From Streptomycetaceae bacterium (lineage in GTDB: Bacteria > Actinomycetota > Actinomycetes > Nanopelagicales > Nanopelagicaceae), in NCBI GenBank assembly GCA_007279945.1, contig QYPG01000024.1, positions 1 through 40,350 of the forward strand: DNA of 40,350 nt. Direction: 5' to 3'. Below are positions 20,193 through 27,478 of this stretch, one piece after another. Under the pieces are notes generated by a model. The model was not told where the DNA came from. It made no database searches and saw only the letters and a program-made list of their open reading frames with translations. Each line of letters opens with the position of its first letter. The first letter of the stretch is position 1. A program made the position numbers and the translations under genes.

Positions 20193-21269
20193 ATGGATAT
20201 GACGTCACAACGAGAATTACTGCGGGTCAGCCCTGCGTGCGAACTCCCAGATTTAGCGGGGCTTCTCACTGCGGCACTCGCAGGAAGTGGTCCTGCCCTG
20301 GGTCTGGCAGATATCAACTCAGCGTTTTGCCCTTCCTCTATCTGCTTAGTAATAGGAACAAGCGGGAGCTCTGGAGTAATCAAAGAGGTCGCATTCACAC
20401 CCCAATCTCTGTTGGTATCGGCAAAGGCTGCAAATGCATTTATTGGAGCGGCTCATGGATCTACGTGGTCTTTACTGTTGCCCACCACACACATTGCTGG
20501 CATCAATGTAATTATTCGCTCAATGGAAGTTGACACACTCCCGGTTGATCTGCGAAATTTTGAAGGCGAATTTCCAGCTGTAGATTTTACTTCTGTCGTA
20601 CCAACACAACTTTTTAGAGCGCTTAACTCTGATGACAGATTACTGCGACATCTTCAAAGTGCACGCGCAGTCTTAGTTGGAGGTGCTGCACTAACGCCAG
20701 TACTTCGAGAAGAAGCGATAAGTGCTGGAATACATATTATTGAAACTTACGGAATGACTGAAACTTGTGGTGGATGTATTTATGACGGTAGCGCACTAAA
20801 TGGAGTGGAGTTTCGTATCAATTTAAACGGCGTTGTTGAAATCCGTGGATCACTTCTAGCTGACAGTTACTTAAATTTCCCCGCGCTCTTCAAACTCCAC
20901 GATGGCTGGTTTACAACTAACGATCTTGGTGAAGTTGTTGATGGAAAACTTAAAGTAAAAGGTCGAGCGGACGATGTAATTATCTCTGGTGGAGAAAACT
21001 TGTCTCTCGTTGCAGTTGAAGCTACGTTGTCAGTTCGCTTCCCCGAAATAGAGTTCGCAGCATTTGCAATTAATGATGCACAGTGGGGTCAAGCGCTACA
21101 TATCGGGGTAGTTGGTGATATTAGTGAGACAGATATTTCACATTACTTAGAGGCAGCTTTGGGTGGAATTGCAAAACCAAAAGGAATTCACTTTTTAGAT
21201 TCACTTCCTTTACTGGGAATCGGCAAGACTGACCGCATGGCACTTACGAGAATGGTTGAGCATGAATAA
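20193..21269 (+). CDS. menE: o-Succinylbenzoate-CoA ligase
   Basis: Acyl-adenylate-forming enzyme that activates o-succinylbenzoate with CoA. 358 residues, much shorter than the ~450-480 residue enzymes of Bacillus or E. coli but usual for actinobacteria. The P-loop is CLVIGTSGSSGVIKEV (51-66). Later motifs are IIETYGMTETCGGCIYDG, the TNDLGEV hinge region, VIISGGENLSLVAVE and, at the C-terminus, GIGKTDRMAL with the catalytic lysine. An in-frame ATG two codons later (20199) is an alternative start. It overlaps menA by 8 bp. Confidence 0.93.
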   Translation: MDMTSQRELLRVSPACELPDLAGLLTAALAGSGPALGLADINSAFCPSSICLVIGTSGSSGVIKEVAFTPQSLLVSAKAANAFIGAAHGSTWSLLLPTTHIAGINVIIRSMEVDTLPVDLRNFEGEFPAVDFTSVVPTQLFRALNSDDRLLRHLQSARAVLVGGAALTPVLREEAISAGIHIIETYGMTETCGGCIYDGSALNGVEFRINLNGVVEIRGSLLADSYLNFPALFKLHDGWFTTNDLGEVVDGKLKVKGRADDVIISGGENLSLVAVEATLSVRFPEIEFAAFAINDAQWGQALHIGVVGDISETDISHYLEAALGGIAKPKGIHFLDSLPLLGIGKTDRMALTRMVEHE

Positions 21270-22110
21270 ATGGATTCTGGGTGCGAGGCCGCGTACATTA
21301 CCCGCAGCTATCGCTCCTATCATTGTTGCATCAGCACTTGCCGGACCAGATTTCAACTGGTTTCGTGCCGCATTAGCGCTGAAGGTAGGTTTATGGCTAC
21401 AAATCGCCGTTAACTTTGCCAATGATTACTCCGATGGCATTAAGGGAACAGATACGCACCGAATTGGGCCGACGCGTTTAGTTGCAAGTGGCTTAGCGAG
21501 TGCTCGTTCAGCAAAAAACGCGGCGCTTTTCTCCTTTGCTCTTGCATCACTAGCCGGCCTGTGGCTTGCATACTTAACTTCCCCTTGGCTGATCGCTATT
21601 GGGCTGCTTTCAATCTGGGCTGCCTGGAATTACACCGGTGGCAAGAAACCATATGGCTACAGTGGCTTCGGCGAGATTTCAGTATTTATTTTCTTTGGCG
21701 TTGTTGCAACTGTCGGTACATATTATGTGCAAAGTGAAAAACTGACCCTCCTGAGTTTTATTGTGGCTATTCCAATGGGCGCACTCTCATGTGCGATCCT
21801 GTCGATAAATAACCTTCGAGATCGCGACCAAGATGTATTAGTCGGTAAACGCACTCTCGCGGTTCGAATGGGAGATGCTGCTGCCAGACGTTTCTTTGTC
21901 GCATTACTCGTTCTTGCCCATACAGCGGCAATTGCTACCTTTAAACCACTGGCGTTGCTTACGCTTTTAGTGACGCCACTTACTTTTTCTATCGCTCGCA
22001 CTGTCCTGGGCGGTGCAAGTGGTGCTCAATTGATTCCACTCCTAGGCAAGACTGGCAAGTTACAACTTATATTTGCCACCGTTTTTGCACTTGCCTTAGC
22101 GATACAATAA
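21262..22110 (+). CDS. menA: 1,4-Dihydroxy-2-naphthoate polyprenyltransferase
   Basis: UbiA-family integral membrane enzyme that attaches the polyprenyl tail to DHNA, giving demethylmenaquinone. About 282 residues with eight or nine helices. The first Asp-rich motif is in NFANDYSDGIKGTDTHRIGP; the second is in NNLRDRDQDVLVGKRTLAV. I chose ATG 21262 (MNKWILGARPRTLPAA), which overlaps the last 8 bp of menE. A TTG two codons upstream is possible but unneeded. Its product is the substrate of MenG encoded 6 kb to the left. Confidence 0.95.
   Translation: MNKWILGARPRTLPAAIAPIIVASALAGPDFNWFRAALALKVGLWLQIAVNFANDYSDGIKGTDTHRIGPTRLVASGLASARSAKNAALFSFALASLAGLWLAYLTSPWLIAIGLLSIWAAWNYTGGKKPYGYSGFGEISVFIFFGVVATVGTYYVQSEKLTLLSFIVAIPMGALSCAILSINNLRDRDQDVLVGKRTLAVRMGDAAARRFFVALLVLAHTAAIATFKPLALLTLLVTPLTFSIARTVLGGASGAQLIPLLGKTGKLQLIFATVFALALAIQ
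22103..22108 (+). promoter_or_regulatory. -10-like TACAAT for the PLDc_N gene
   Basis: TACAAT overlaps the end of menA and lies exactly 6 bases before ATG 22115. It matches the leaderless TAnnnT-N6-ATG pattern, so this small gene may have its own transcript in addition to menE-menA read-through. No convincing -35 box. Confidence 0.45.
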
Positions 22111-22114
22111 AGCC

Positions 22115-22372
22115 ATGACACGACTGCTACTTCCACTTTTATTAGTTGCTTTCAGTATCTATACATTGGTCGACTGCGCACGTACCGATGAGACTCAGAT
22201 TCGAAACTTGCCAAAGTGGGGTTGGATTTTAATAATTATTCTTATCCAAACTCTTGGTCCAATCGCTTATTGGGTAGCGGGTCGGCCAAAAGGCCCACGT
22301 TTAGGTGGACCAAAGCCAAAGCGACGTATTTTGCCACCCGATGATGATCCAGATTTCCTTGGACGTATTTAA
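22115..22372 (+). CDS. Small PLDc_N-type membrane protein
   Basis: 85 residues. Two hydrophobic helices (LLLPLLLVAFSIYTLVDCAR and WGWILIIILIQTLGPIAYWV) match the layout of the phospholipase D-nuclease N-terminal (PLDc_N) family, in which the second helix ends in GxxxY(W/L)xxGRP; here it reads GPIAYWVAGRPKGP. A basic, proline-rich cytoplasmic tail follows (PKPKRRILPPDDDPDF). No catalytic domain is attached. Such stand-alone proteins have unknown function; actinobacteria often keep one beside menA. The stop overlaps the convergent ccsB stop by 4 bp. The family match is good, the role unknown. Confidence 0.82.
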   Translation: MTRLLLPLLLVAFSIYTLVDCARTDETQIRNLPKWGWILIIILIQTLGPIAYWVAGRPKGPRLGGPKPKRRILPPDDDPDFLGRI

Positions 22373-23262
22373 AGTCCTGAGTACGTATGTTTTCCAGTAC
22401 CCCAGATATTGACGTACACATAGTTAAAGAGAAATGTTGAGCCAGCAAATAAACATAGCCATGCAGCTCGGCGTCCACGCCAACCAATAGTGACACGTGC
22501 ATGTAAGTATGCGGCATATGCAACCCAGGTGATAAATGCCCACGTCTCTTTAGGATCCCAGCCCCAGTAGCGTCCCCATGCACTCTCGGCCCAAATTGCT
22601 CCGGCTATGACGGCAAACGTCCATAAAGGAAAGACAAATGCAACTAAGCGATATGAAAGTTGGTCTAAATATTCAAGTGAAGGCAGGCGTTTTGCCCAAA
22701 CAGTTCGTTCGCCTTTGGCTTCCATAGAATCTAAATAAAGATAAGCTGCTGCAACAGCATTGGCAAGTAAAAAAACACCGCCAGAAATAATTGCCGCAGA
22801 AACGTGAATAACTAACCAAGTCGATTTAAGTGCAGGAACAAGTGGTGCACTTGGTCGATATAGAACAGCTACTGCAGTTCCTAAAGTTAGTAAGACCGCT
22901 GTTGAAACTAAAAGCCCTAACCATCGTAGATCATATTTGCGAAGGGCTCCCAAGTAAGCACCTGAAAAAGCTAATGCACCTGTAATTGAAAATTCATACA
23001 TATTGCCCCAAGGAACACGTCCGGCAGAAACTCCTCGGGCAATGACTCCAGCAAATAATAGTAAGAAGCCAAGGATCATCATTGCGGTAGCTATACGCGC
23101 AACTTTTTCAGTTCGCTTATAGTCAAGAGTTTTTCCAGATGTTGTCTCTGGAATCTTCACTGCCCACGCGGTTTCAACAGCATGGGCAAAAAAGGAGAGT
23201 GTATAAACGGCCATAGATGAGTAAATTAAATAATTAGAGAGGTAGGCCCACGTGCGTGACAT
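22369..23262 (-). CDS. ccsB: Cytochrome c biogenesis protein CcsB (CcsA/ResC type)
   Basis: Integral membrane half of the System II haem exporter and cytochrome c synthetase, working with ResB. 297 residues and about eight helices. The tryptophan-rich haem-handling motif is clear in WGRYWGWDPKETWAFITW, with conserved histidines nearby (LHARVTIGWRG) and in VIHVSAAIISGG. A strong GGGGAG precedes the ATG, which directly follows the resB stop. It is the last gene of the tlpA-ccdA-resB-ccsB unit, the same order as M. tuberculosis Rv0526-Rv0529. Confidence 0.95.
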   Translation of the reverse strand: MSRTWAYLSNYLIYSSMAVYTLSFFAHAVETAWAVKIPETTSGKTLDYKRTEKVARIATAMMILGFLLLFAGVIARGVSAGRVPWGNMYEFSITGALAFSGAYLGALRKYDLRWLGLLVSTAVLLTLGTAVAVLYRPSAPLVPALKSTWLVIHVSAAIISGGVFLLANAVAAAYLYLDSMEAKGERTVWAKRLPSLEYLDQLSYRLVAFVFPLWTFAVIAGAIWAESAWGRYWGWDPKETWAFITWVAYAAYLHARVTIGWRGRRAAWLCLFAGSTFLFNYVYVNIWGTGKHTYSGL

Positions 23263-24732
23263 TTAAATCTCCCCTTTTATAGCGCTTACAAATATAGCTA
23301 ACTCTTGATCTAGACCTGGTGCGGCATTTTTAGCTAAACCAGCTACTTCTACGTCGGTCCCAACTCGAATCCAGATTCTGCGGCGGCGAGTGAAAAGAGA
23401 GGCAAGAAGTCCAAGGATGGAAACAATAGCGCCGAGTAGCGCATAGTTCTTGCCAGAATCATCGACTATTTGGAGGTTAACCCACTGAACATAGGCTTCG
23501 AAAGTGAGTGATCCACCTGCATAGGCAAAACTTTCACCGGGCTTTAGAGATTTCAATCCGATCTGCGTCATCTTTGACGTATCGATGCGATAAACGGATT
23601 GCGGAGTTCCTGAATCTAAACCTAAATCTCCAGACCATGCAGATAGCAGTAGCCGAGGATCTAGCGCTTGCGGGAATGCACTGATTGCTCCGTTGCTATC
23701 GCTTCGTTCGTAAGTCGGTACAAATGAACCAACAAAGCCAACCTGTGGTTGGGCATCTGGAACTTTTATTGCCCCTATAGATCGAAGATTTCCATCTTGG
23801 GGCAAAAATGGAATTGGACCTTGTAGCCCAACATTTCCCTTTGAGTCTCGCACAGTAACAATAGGTGAATAACCATTAGCTTGAAGATAAATCTTAGTGT
23901 TGCCGATTGTGAGAGGAGAATTAACTTTAATCACCTTTTTTTCACCTTTAGTAAAATCTCCTTGATATAAAGTTACTTGCAAGGTGTAATCCTCTGGTGC
24001 ATTGGTCTCAATATTATATTGTGCATCAAAATTATCAACCTTGAGCATGAAGTTCGCTAATTTTCCATCTTTAAAAAGTTTTCCGTACGCTAAAGAGTCA
24101 TAGCTGGTTGGAGTATTAACAAAGCGCTCTCCAACATTTAGAATCGCCTCCCCACGCATTCCAAATAACGATGACATTGAGATTCCAAGAAGAATTAGAA
24201 TGAGCGCTAAATGGAAAAAGAGATTTCCTGTTTCACGTGAAAACCCTTTTTCTGCCGAAATTGACCCATCTTTTTCAACCACTCTAAAACGATTCTTCTT
24301 CAGCCAAGCTCGCGCAGTTTCGAGTTCATTTCCCTGTGCTCGCCATGACGAATAAAACTTCATGCGGTTCAAATTCTTAGGAGTTGACGGAGGCAAAGCC
24401 CGTGCAGCATGAAAATGCTCGATTGTTCGCGGCAATACACAGCCAATGAGTGAGATGAAGAGAAGTATGTATATCGCGCTAAACCAGGGTGAGCCGTAGA
24501 CATCAAAGAGGGAGAATCGATCTAACCATGTGGCTAGGTCTGGTGAGCGCTTGAAATAGGCAGATACCGCCATTGGGTTTTGAGTTCTCTGAGGAATTAA
24601 GGAACCAGGAATAGCGGCAACACCTAATAGCATCAATAAAATTAGGGCGGTGCGCATACTTGTTAACTGCCGCCATGCGAATCTAAATAATCCGATGCTG
24701 CCTAGCTCTGGAAGTTGGACCTCTTGGCTCAT
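23263..24732 (-). CDS. resB: Cytochrome c biogenesis protein ResB (Ccs1)
   Basis: Second component of the System II cytochrome c synthetase. 489 residues. Three N-terminal helices are visible (TALILLMLLGVAAIPGSLIP; FSAIYILLFISLIGCVLP; LFFHLALILILLGISMSSLF), then a large extracytoplasmic domain rich in beta strands, then a final helix (YALLGAIVSILGLLASLF) and a basic cytoplasmic tail starting TRRRRIWIRV. The region SLIPQRTQNP and the short PRTIEHF segment after helix 2 are typical of actinobacterial ResB. GGTGG precedes its ATG, which abuts the ccdA stop. Confidence 0.93.
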   Translation of the reverse strand: MSQEVQLPELGSIGLFRFAWRQLTSMRTALILLMLLGVAAIPGSLIPQRTQNPMAVSAYFKRSPDLATWLDRFSLFDVYGSPWFSAIYILLFISLIGCVLPRTIEHFHAARALPPSTPKNLNRMKFYSSWRAQGNELETARAWLKKNRFRVVEKDGSISAEKGFSRETGNLFFHLALILILLGISMSSLFGMRGEAILNVGERFVNTPTSYDSLAYGKLFKDGKLANFMLKVDNFDAQYNIETNAPEDYTLQVTLYQGDFTKGEKKVIKVNSPLTIGNTKIYLQANGYSPIVTVRDSKGNVGLQGPIPFLPQDGNLRSIGAIKVPDAQPQVGFVGSFVPTYERSDSNGAISAFPQALDPRLLLSAWSGDLGLDSGTPQSVYRIDTSKMTQIGLKSLKPGESFAYAGGSLTFEAYVQWVNLQIVDDSGKNYALLGAIVSILGLLASLFTRRRRIWIRVGTDVEVAGLAKNAAPGLDQELAIFVSAIKGEI

Positions 24733-25458
24733 TTAAACCACCGGAATGAATTCTGAAATAAGTGAGCGCAGAGAATTCATAATCTGGCCCCACGTTCCCG
24801 TGACTTGTAAAACTCCAATAGTTATTAAAAATACCCCGCCGATTTTAGAAATCAGATCTCCCCGACGTACAAGGACTTTACGAAGTCTTTCAGAGCGATC
24901 AAGAAAAAGCCCTGAAGCAATAAATGGGAGACCTAAACCAAGGCAGTAACCAAGTGATAACAACGCACCACGCACCGCACTGGACTCTTGAAAGGCTAAT
25001 GTTTGAACGGCAGCAAGTGCCGGGCCAATACAAGGAGTCCACCCAATTCCAAAGAGGAAGCCAAGAATTGGGGCACCGATAAGCCCACCAGTGGTTTTCA
25101 TTCGGGGGCGTATTGTTGGAATCAACGCAAATTTTCCGAGGAAAATAAAGCCAAGAAAGATTGTGATAACTCCGAGCACGCGTGAGATTCCAACTTCATT
25201 GGCAGCTAATTTATTTCCTAACCCACCAAAAACTGCGCCATAGGAAACAAACACTGTGCTAAAGCCAAGCACAAATAGAAGTGAGCCTAGAAGCAGTTTC
25301 CCTCGGTCACTAGAAAAGCCAGCGGCAAAAGATAAATACCCAGGAACAAGTGGCAGGACACACGGTGATAGAAATGAAATAAACCCAGCAATAAAAGCAA
25401 CTGGAAATGCCGTGATTAAGAAGCCGCTGAGAATCTGTTCCACAAAGAAATCTTTCAC
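24733..25458 (-). CDS. ccdA: Thiol-disulfide transporter CcdA
   Basis: Polytopic protein that carries reducing equivalents across the membrane to keep apocytochrome c haem-site cysteines reduced. 241 residues, six helices. The two transmembrane redox cysteines are in FLSPCVLPLVPGYLSF and IGWTPCIGPALAAVQ, the paired family motifs. It starts with GTG at 25458, which overlaps the tlpA TGA (GTGA), and ends against resB. Its extracytoplasmic partner is likely the adjacent TlpA-like lipoprotein. Confidence 0.95.
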   Translation of the reverse strand: MKDFFVEQILSGFLITAFPVAFIAGFISFLSPCVLPLVPGYLSFAAGFSSDRGKLLLGSLLFVLGFSTVFVSYGAVFGGLGNKLAANEVGISRVLGVITIFLGFIFLGKFALIPTIRPRMKTTGGLIGAPILGFLFGIGWTPCIGPALAAVQTLAFQESSAVRGALLSLGYCLGLGLPFIASGLFLDRSERLRKVLVRRGDLISKIGGVFLITIGVLQVTGTWGQIMNSLRSLISEFIPVV

Positions 25459-26000
25459 TCTGAGCTCACCTTTTCAATCAAGGAAGAGAGAGAGGCAACG
25501 GTTATTTGGCCAGATATTCGTCCCGCCACTTTTCCACTTCTATCAATGACAACTGTCGAAGGGATTGCATTTGCTGCCAATGAACCTTTGAAACCTATCA
25601 AAATTGAGTCATCTATAAGCGTGGGATATGGTATTTCAAAGCGTCGAGCAAATGCTTCGGCAGTTGGCGGATTATCTCGAGTAAGAATTCCGATGAAAGT
25701 TACTTCGCTATATTTCTTTGACAGGGCAATAAGTGCAGGAATCTCTGCTCTACAAGGCGCACACCAAGAGGCCCACACGTTAACTACCGTAACTCGACCA
25801 CGGCCGTAAGAAAAGTTTTTACCCGATAAAGTCATTCCGGTAAGTGCTGGTGCTTCAATTCGATCAGTAGATTTAATGTAAGTGACTGATCCATTTCCTA
25901 AAATAAAACTTTCCTGAGCGGTTGAACTTCCGCCTCCGCCACAACCTGTTAGCATAAAAATAATTGAGAAGCCTAGAATTGACTTAATAATCTTCTTCAT
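25455..26000 (-). CDS. TlpA/ResA-like thioredoxin lipoprotein
   Basis: Extracytoplasmic thiol-disulfide oxidoreductase, probably reducing apocytochrome c with electrons from CcdA. 181 residues. The N-terminus MKKIIKSILGFSIIFMLTGC is a lipoprotein signal with lipobox LTGC, so Cys20 should be lipid-anchored. The redox motif is WCAPC (Cys80, Cys83) in VNVWASWCAPCRAEIPAL, and the cis-proline region is AIPSTVVID. It starts at ATG 26000, sharing a base with the upstream gene's TAA. M. tuberculosis Rv0526 holds the same position. The exact name (ResA, CcsX) cannot be decided from sequence. Confidence 0.92.
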   Translation of the reverse strand: MKKIIKSILGFSIIFMLTGCGGGGSSTAQESFILGNGSVTYIKSTDRIEAPALTGMTLSGKNFSYGRGRVTVVNVWASWCAPCRAEIPALIALSKKYSEVTFIGILTRDNPPTAEAFARRFEIPYPTLIDDSILIGFKGSLAANAIPSTVVIDRSGKVAGRISGQITVASLSSLIEKVSSE

Positions 26001-26620
26001 TATTTTCCTGGAAGCAAATGGCGTGCTGGTTCTGAATAAGTAAGTCCAGAAATCAATCCATCATCGTCAAAGTGAATGCTTGTTACTGACGCCAAAGAAC
26101 ATTCCCGTTTACGTGGATCATGAAGTAAGCGTCGGTTTTCAATTGCACTTCTTACAATCCATATAGGTAGCTGATGTGACACACAAATTGCATCTTTTCC
26201 ATCAGCGGCCTCGCGTGCTGCAAATACTGCGGCAAGCATCCGATTTATTTGTTGATCGTAAGGTTCTCCCCACGATGGCCTCCAAGGATTCCATAAATGC
26301 TTCCAGGCCCCTGGATGACGTAGCACGCCATCTCCAACACCAAATGGCTTACCTTCAAAGACATTTGCTGCCTCGATTAATCGTTCATCAGTAGTAACTT
26401 CAACTTTGTGCGCTGCAGCAATAGGCGCGGCGGTTTCTTGCGCACGCTGTAACGGTGAAACAAAAAGAGCCCCTAAGTCAATCGACTTAGACCAATCTCC
26501 AAGTGTTCGAGCCATATCTTGGCCACGATTAGAAAGTCGCCATCCGGGTTGGCGCCCATAGAGAATTTTCTCTGGGTTTTCTACTTCACCGTGACGAATC
26601 ACATGGACCGTTGAACTCAT
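26000..26620 (-). CDS. Histidine phosphatase (phosphoglycerate mutase family)
   Basis: Branch-1/2 histidine phosphatase of about 206 residues. The catalytic motif is VIRHGEVENP (His10) near the N-terminus, the conserved arginine is in SPLQRAQETA, and the second histidine is in ICVSHQLPIW. The substrate is unknown; relatives hydrolyse diverse phosphoesters and few are true glycolytic mutases. I chose ATG 26620 (MSSTVHVIRHGE) because a longer ATG at 26677 would run into the divergent neighbour, and TATGCT lies exactly 6 bases before 26620. It leads the cytochrome c biogenesis unit, as Rv0525 does in M. tuberculosis; whether it acts in that process is not known. Confidence 0.9.
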   Translation of the reverse strand: MSSTVHVIRHGEVENPEKILYGRQPGWRLSNRGQDMARTLGDWSKSIDLGALFVSPLQRAQETAAPIAAAHKVEVTTDERLIEAANVFEGKPFGVGDGVLRHPGAWKHLWNPWRPSWGEPYDQQINRMLAAVFAAREAADGKDAICVSHQLPIWIVRSAIENRRLLHDPRKRECSLASVTSIHFDDDGLISGLTYSEPARHLLPGK

Positions 26621-26626
26621 TGGGTA

Positions 26627-26632
26627 AGCATA
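26627..26632 (-). promoter_or_regulatory. -10-like TATGCT for the phosphatase/ccs unit
   Basis: The minus-strand TATGCT is 6 bases before ATG 26620, matching the leaderless pattern. It shares the 50-bp divergent gap with the HAD gene promoter. The -35 is unclear. Confidence 0.45.
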
Positions 26633-26658
26633 AAGCGTCCCTACAGGCTCAAGTTCGT

Positions 26659-26664
26659 TAAGGT
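26659..26664 (+). promoter_or_regulatory. -10-like TAAGGT for the HAD gene
   Basis: The plus-strand TAAGGT is followed by AGTGAC and the ATG at 26671, exactly 6 bases. It is consistent with a leaderless transcript; no -35 is recognised. Confidence 0.45.
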
Positions 26665-26670
26665 AGTGAC

Positions 26671-27438
26671 ATGGCACTCACGGCGAAGCGAGCAGCCTTT
26701 TTCGATGTAGATAACACGCTAATCCGTGGCTCCACGATCTACTTCCTTGGGCGCGGAATGTACCAACGTGGATATTTCACAAAGAAGGATATCTCCCGCT
26801 TTGTTCTGGCTAATCTGCGATTTCGATTAACAGGAAAAGAAAATAAGGAAGAGATAGCTCGCTTTCAAGAATCGGCAACAAATTTTATCGGTGGTCATAG
26901 TGTCAAAGACATTGAAGCTATAGCTCAAGAGATTTATGATGAGTTTGTTTCCCCTGCAATGTGGCAAGGAACAATAGATATTGCACAGAAACACTTAGCA
27001 AGTGGAGAAGAAGTCTGGTTAGTTACTGCCGCCCCAGAAGATATGGCTGTACTGATTGCAAATCGGTTAGGTTTCACTGGAGCCTTAGGAAGTAAAGCTC
27101 AGATTAAAGATGGAGCTTATACAGGTGAGATGTTAGGTGCGCTGTTGCACGGAAAAGAAAAGGCAATAGCTGTAAGAGAACTTGCTCAGCGCGAAGATTT
27201 GAATTTAGAGACTTGCTATGCATACTCAGATAGCAATAACGACCTTCCGCTTTTACAATGCGTCGGCCATCCATCTGCAATAAATCCAGATGCAATCTTA
27301 GGCCTACGTGCCATGGCTGAGGGGTGGCCAATCCATGATTTTCGGCGGGCCCGATTTATTGGCCGCGCGATTTCACCAGTTGTTGTGCGGCTCGCAGCCT
27401 TAGCAACCTGGCTCACTCCAAGGCGAAAGCCTCGCTGA
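26671..27438 (+). CDS. HAD-IB family phosphatase (SerB-like)
   Basis: Haloacid-dehalogenase-superfamily hydrolase of subfamily IB, 255 residues. Motif I is FFDVDNTLIRGST (nucleophile Asp12, Asp14), motif II threonine is in WLVTAAPEDMA, and motif IV is YAYSDSNNDLPLL. The cap between motifs I and II is helical (about residues 25-95). This architecture is shared with phosphoserine phosphatases and with M. tuberculosis Rv0505c (SerB1), but many members have other phosphomonoester substrates, so I give no symbol. It is divergent from the PGM-family gene and first in a plus-strand run toward xpb. The C-terminal 40 residues are basic (LTPRRKPR). Confidence 0.9.
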   Translation: MALTAKRAAFFDVDNTLIRGSTIYFLGRGMYQRGYFTKKDISRFVLANLRFRLTGKENKEEIARFQESATNFIGGHSVKDIEAIAQEIYDEFVSPAMWQGTIDIAQKHLASGEEVWLVTAAPEDMAVLIANRLGFTGALGSKAQIKDGAYTGEMLGALLHGKEKAIAVRELAQREDLNLETCYAYSDSNNDLPLLQCVGHPSAINPDAILGLRAMAEGWPIHDFRRARFIGRAISPVVVRLAALATWLTPRRKPR

Positions 27439-27463
27439 TTACACAATAAGCACTAAAGCCCAG

Positions 27464-27469
27464 TAATGT
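27464..27469 (+). promoter_or_regulatory. Possible -10 TAATGT before the Rv0862c-like gene
   Basis: TAATGT ends 9 bases before ATG 27479 in the 40-bp gap after the HAD gene. There is no Shine-Dalgarno at this start. A short or absent leader is plausible; the spacing is looser than at the 6-base sites. Confidence 0.3.
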
Positions 27470-27478
27470 AAGCAAGTT

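Noticed and set aside
26620-26677. Longer start (ATG 26677) for the PGM-family gene
   Set aside because: It would overlap the divergent HAD start. The added residues precede the family's usual VIRHG start, and the -10 spacing supports 26620.
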